This document shows positions 62,806-64,000 of a stretch of DNA of 64,000 nucleotides, piece by piece. The first letter of the stretch is position 1. The number at the start of each line of letters is the position of its first letter. The notes under the pieces are model-generated. The model was not told the origin of the DNA. It saw only the letters and a list, made by a program, of their open reading frames with translations, and ran no database searches. Made by a program: the position numbers and the translations under genes. Where the stretch lies: positions 1 to 64,000 of the forward strand of contig NZ_JPWH01000008.1 in assembly GCF_003326755.1 (NCBI RefSeq), read 5' to 3'. This stretch comes from Thalassospira profundimaris (lineage in GTDB: Bacteria > Pseudomonadota > Alphaproteobacteria > Rhodospirillales > Thalassospiraceae).

Positions 62806-63261
62806 ATGAGCGACATCTGGTTCTACCACCTGACCAACACCCCGCTGGAACGGGCCTTGCCGACCCTGTTGTTTAAAACAATGGAGCGGGAAAAACGTGC
62901 TGTGGTGATGACCAGCAATGATGCACGGCTGGAGGCGCTGAATACCCTGCTCTGGACCTATGATAAAAACAGCTGGTTGCCGCATGGCAGTGCGCAGGAT
63001 GGCGATGCGGAATTGCAGCCTGTCTGGCTGACCGTTGGCGATGAAAACCCCAATGGTGCCCAATTCCTGTTTTTGACCGACCGGGCCAATAGCGAAAAAC
63101 TGGCCGATTATGAACGGGTGATCATGCTGTTTGATGACCGCGACCACGATGCCGTGGCCGAGGCCCGCACCCGCTGGAAAAGCTGGAAGGAAGCCGGGCA
63201 CAAGCTGTCCTACTGGCAGCAAACACCCGGCGGTTCGTGGGAAAAGAAGGCCGAAAGCTGA
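62806..63261 (+). CDS. holC: DNA polymerase III chi subunit
   Basis: Clamp-loader accessory protein linking polymerase III to single-strand binding protein. The 151-residue protein has the HolC pattern: IWFYHLTNTPLERALPTLLFKTMEREKRAVV, DARLEALNTLLWTYDKNSWLPHG and FLTDRANSEKLADYERVIMLFDDRD. The ATG at 62806 gives the family start; the frame is open to 62770. Position after pepA is conserved. Confidence 0.92.
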   Translation: MSDIWFYHLTNTPLERALPTLLFKTMEREKRAVVMTSNDARLEALNTLLWTYDKNSWLPHGSAQDGDAELQPVWLTVGDENPNGAQFLFLTDRANSEKLADYERVIMLFDDRDHDAVAEARTRWKSWKEAGHKLSYWQQTPGGSWEKKAES

Positions 63262-63318
63262 CAATAGGGCGTAAGATCCCTGTTTGATGTGGTGTTATCT
63301 GATTTGATTATTCACCAT

Positions 63319-63419
63319 GAATAACAAAAAATAAGTGTTATTCGTTTGCGATTCATACATGCCATGCGTAAAACGCATATGGTCAGGCGTTGAAATACAG
63401 GTTCAGGCATGTTTATATC
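63319..63419 (+). promoter_or_regulatory. Promoter and palindromes ahead of the SAM-II riboswitch
   Basis: A candidate promoter TTGAAA (63390-63395) with TATATC (63414-63419) at 18-base spacing would start transcription at about 63426, just before the riboswitch. Upstream lie the inverted repeats GAATAAC ... GTTATTC (63319-63325, 63337-63343) and ATGCGT-AAA-ACGCAT (63364-63378), which may bind a regulator. Confidence 0.45.
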
Positions 63420-63431
63420 AGCGCCATTCAA

Positions 63432-63490
63432 CGCGCCGATTTGCTCCTCAGCTTGCGGGCGCGATAAAAATGCGGCTAAAGCGAGAGGGC
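63432..63490 (+). ncRNA. SAM-II riboswitch
   Basis: The sequence fits the SAM-II (metA) consensus closely. P1 is a perfect stem CGCGCC (63432-63437) with GGCGCG (63458-63463); the conserved GATTTG follows P1, and GCTTGC precedes its 3' strand; the ATAAA and GCGGCTAAAG blocks follow. Loop CCTC (63446-63449) can pair with GAGG (63485-63488) to close the H-type pseudoknot. This class senses S-adenosylmethionine and is typical of alphaproteobacteria. It sits 73 bases before a methionine importer gene, so high SAM should lower importer expression, via the terminator just downstream. Confidence 0.9.
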
Positions 63491-63510
63491 GTGCACGCTC
63501 CGGATGTACG

Positions 63511-63541
63511 ACCGCCTCGGAAATGCCGCGGCGGTTTTTTT
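63511..63541 (+). terminator. Riboswitch-associated intrinsic terminator
   Basis: Stem ACCGCC-CGG (63511-63520) pairs with CCG-GGCGGT (63526-63535) around an AAATG loop, followed by seven T residues (63535-63541). Placed 20 bases after the aptamer and 21 bases before the gene start, as in riboswitch transcription control. Confidence 0.85.
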
Positions 63542-63562
63542 ATGTTCGGAAAGGTTGGGACC

Positions 63563-64000
63563 ATGATCAGGCTCTCGAACGTCCACAAGACTTATCCTGC
63601 CCGTCGGGGCAGCCCGGAACATGTTGCCTTGCGCGGTATCGACCTTGATATTGCAGCAGGCGAGATTGTCGGCGTTATTGGCCGCTCGGGCGCGGGGAAG
63701 TCCACCCTTATCCGCTGTATCAATTTGCTGGAACGGCCGACATCGGGCAGCGTCATTGTGGATGGCACCGATGTGACGACGCTGTCAAAGCGGGATTTGC
63801 CGTTATTTCGTCGCCAACTTGGCATGGTGTTTCAGCATTTCAATCTGCTTTCTTCGCGCACGGTGTATGACAATATCGCCCTGCCACTGGAACTGGCCGG
63901 GGCCAGCAAGGCCGAAATTGCTGCTGCCATTGATCCGCTTTTGCCGCTGGTTGGTTTGGAAGACAAGCGCGACCGTTACCCTGCCGAACTTTCGGGCGGG
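63563..64000 (+). CDS. metN: Methionine import ATP-binding protein MetN (partial, cut by window end)
   Basis: ATPase of the MetNIQ methionine importer. The visible 146 residues have Walker [10 protein letters not shown] (residues 40-48), Q-loop VFQHFNLL (about 89-96) with the family's [15 protein letters not shown], and end at the start of the signature motif (LSGG). The frame is open to the last base, so the gene continues beyond the window. AAGGTTGGGA lies before the ATG. The SAM-II riboswitch upstream strongly supports methionine as substrate. Confidence 0.9.
   Translation, partial: MIRLSNVHKTYPARRGSPEHVALRGIDLDIAAGEIVGVIGRSGAGKSTLIRCINLLERPTSGSVIVDGTDVTTLSKRDLPLFRRQLGMVFQHFNLLSSRTVYDNIALPLELAGASKAEIAAAIDPLLPLVGLEDKRDRYPAELSGG

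Noticed and set aside
1-64000. CRISPR arrays, insertion sequences, prophage or integrase genes
   Set aside because: No repeat-spacer pattern, transposase, integrase or phage structural gene was seen; the only transfer signal is the AT-rich gene at 55673-56422.

Overview
The window looks like a piece of an alphaproteobacterial chromosome, most like the Thalassospira/Rhodospirillaceae group. The basis is the order of the S10-spc-alpha ribosomal cluster (adk directly after secY, no rpmJ), an ATP12-type F1 assembly factor, a DUF1244 protein, a DnaK-independent housekeeping gene set and a SAM-II riboswitch. This placement is inference from gene content; no database was consulted. Coding density is high, G+C is roughly 55-60% throughout, and one gene (55673-56422) is conspicuously AT-rich.

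Layout. (1) 94-14121: one long rightward run of 27 translation and secretion genes, rpsJ to rplQ, including secY, adk and rpoA, closed by a strong intrinsic terminator; GC-rich hairpins before secY and before rpoA may tune expression inside it. (2) 14.5-18.1 kb: periplasmic Do-type protease, RarA replication-associated AAA ATPase and an FMN azoreductase with palindromes upstream. (3) 18.2-23.7 kb: a leftward operon of a TRAP transporter (M-P-Q order) and an N-acyl-D-amino-acid deacylase, divergent from a LysR regulator across a perfect 12-bp inverted repeat. (4) 23.9-29.9 kb: housekeeping genes (DUF1499, CrcB fluoride channel, RluC-type pseudouridine synthase, two HAD phosphatases, SRPBCC protein, dienelactone hydrolase). 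(5) 30-32.6 kb: leftward ABC importer for a small organic solute. (6) 32.9-42.6 kb: ATP12 chaperone, a four-PAS diguanylate cyclase, propionyl-CoA carboxylase beta and alpha subunits, and a Cache-domain chemoreceptor. (7) 42.7-51.3 kb: SDR oxidoreductase, HAD/DUF1244 pair, acylphosphatase, acid phosphatase, DUF4336, FAD-linked 2-hydroxyacid dehydrogenase, Sua5, MFS transporter. (8) 51.6-54.0 kb: DMT transporter with divergent LysR, and CysQ. (9) 54.1-57.6 kb: a split AmmeMemoRadiSam system: a Memo-AMMECR1 fusion on the minus strand and its radical SAM partner on the plus strand, separated by a foreign-looking AT-rich membrane-protein gene. (10) 57.7-64.0 kb: GNAT acetyltransferase, NnrS with FNR/NnrR-like boxes upstream, a class 3 lipase, leucyl aminopeptidase and HolC, then a SAM-II riboswitch with terminator controlling a methionine importer ATPase cut by the window end.

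The least understood element is region 9: the three-domain Memo/AMMECR1/radical SAM system has no assigned biochemical role, and here an unrelated low-GC membrane gene with a coupled 12-codon leader ORF has landed between its two halves. No rRNA, tRNA, CRISPR array, insertion sequence or prophage was found.
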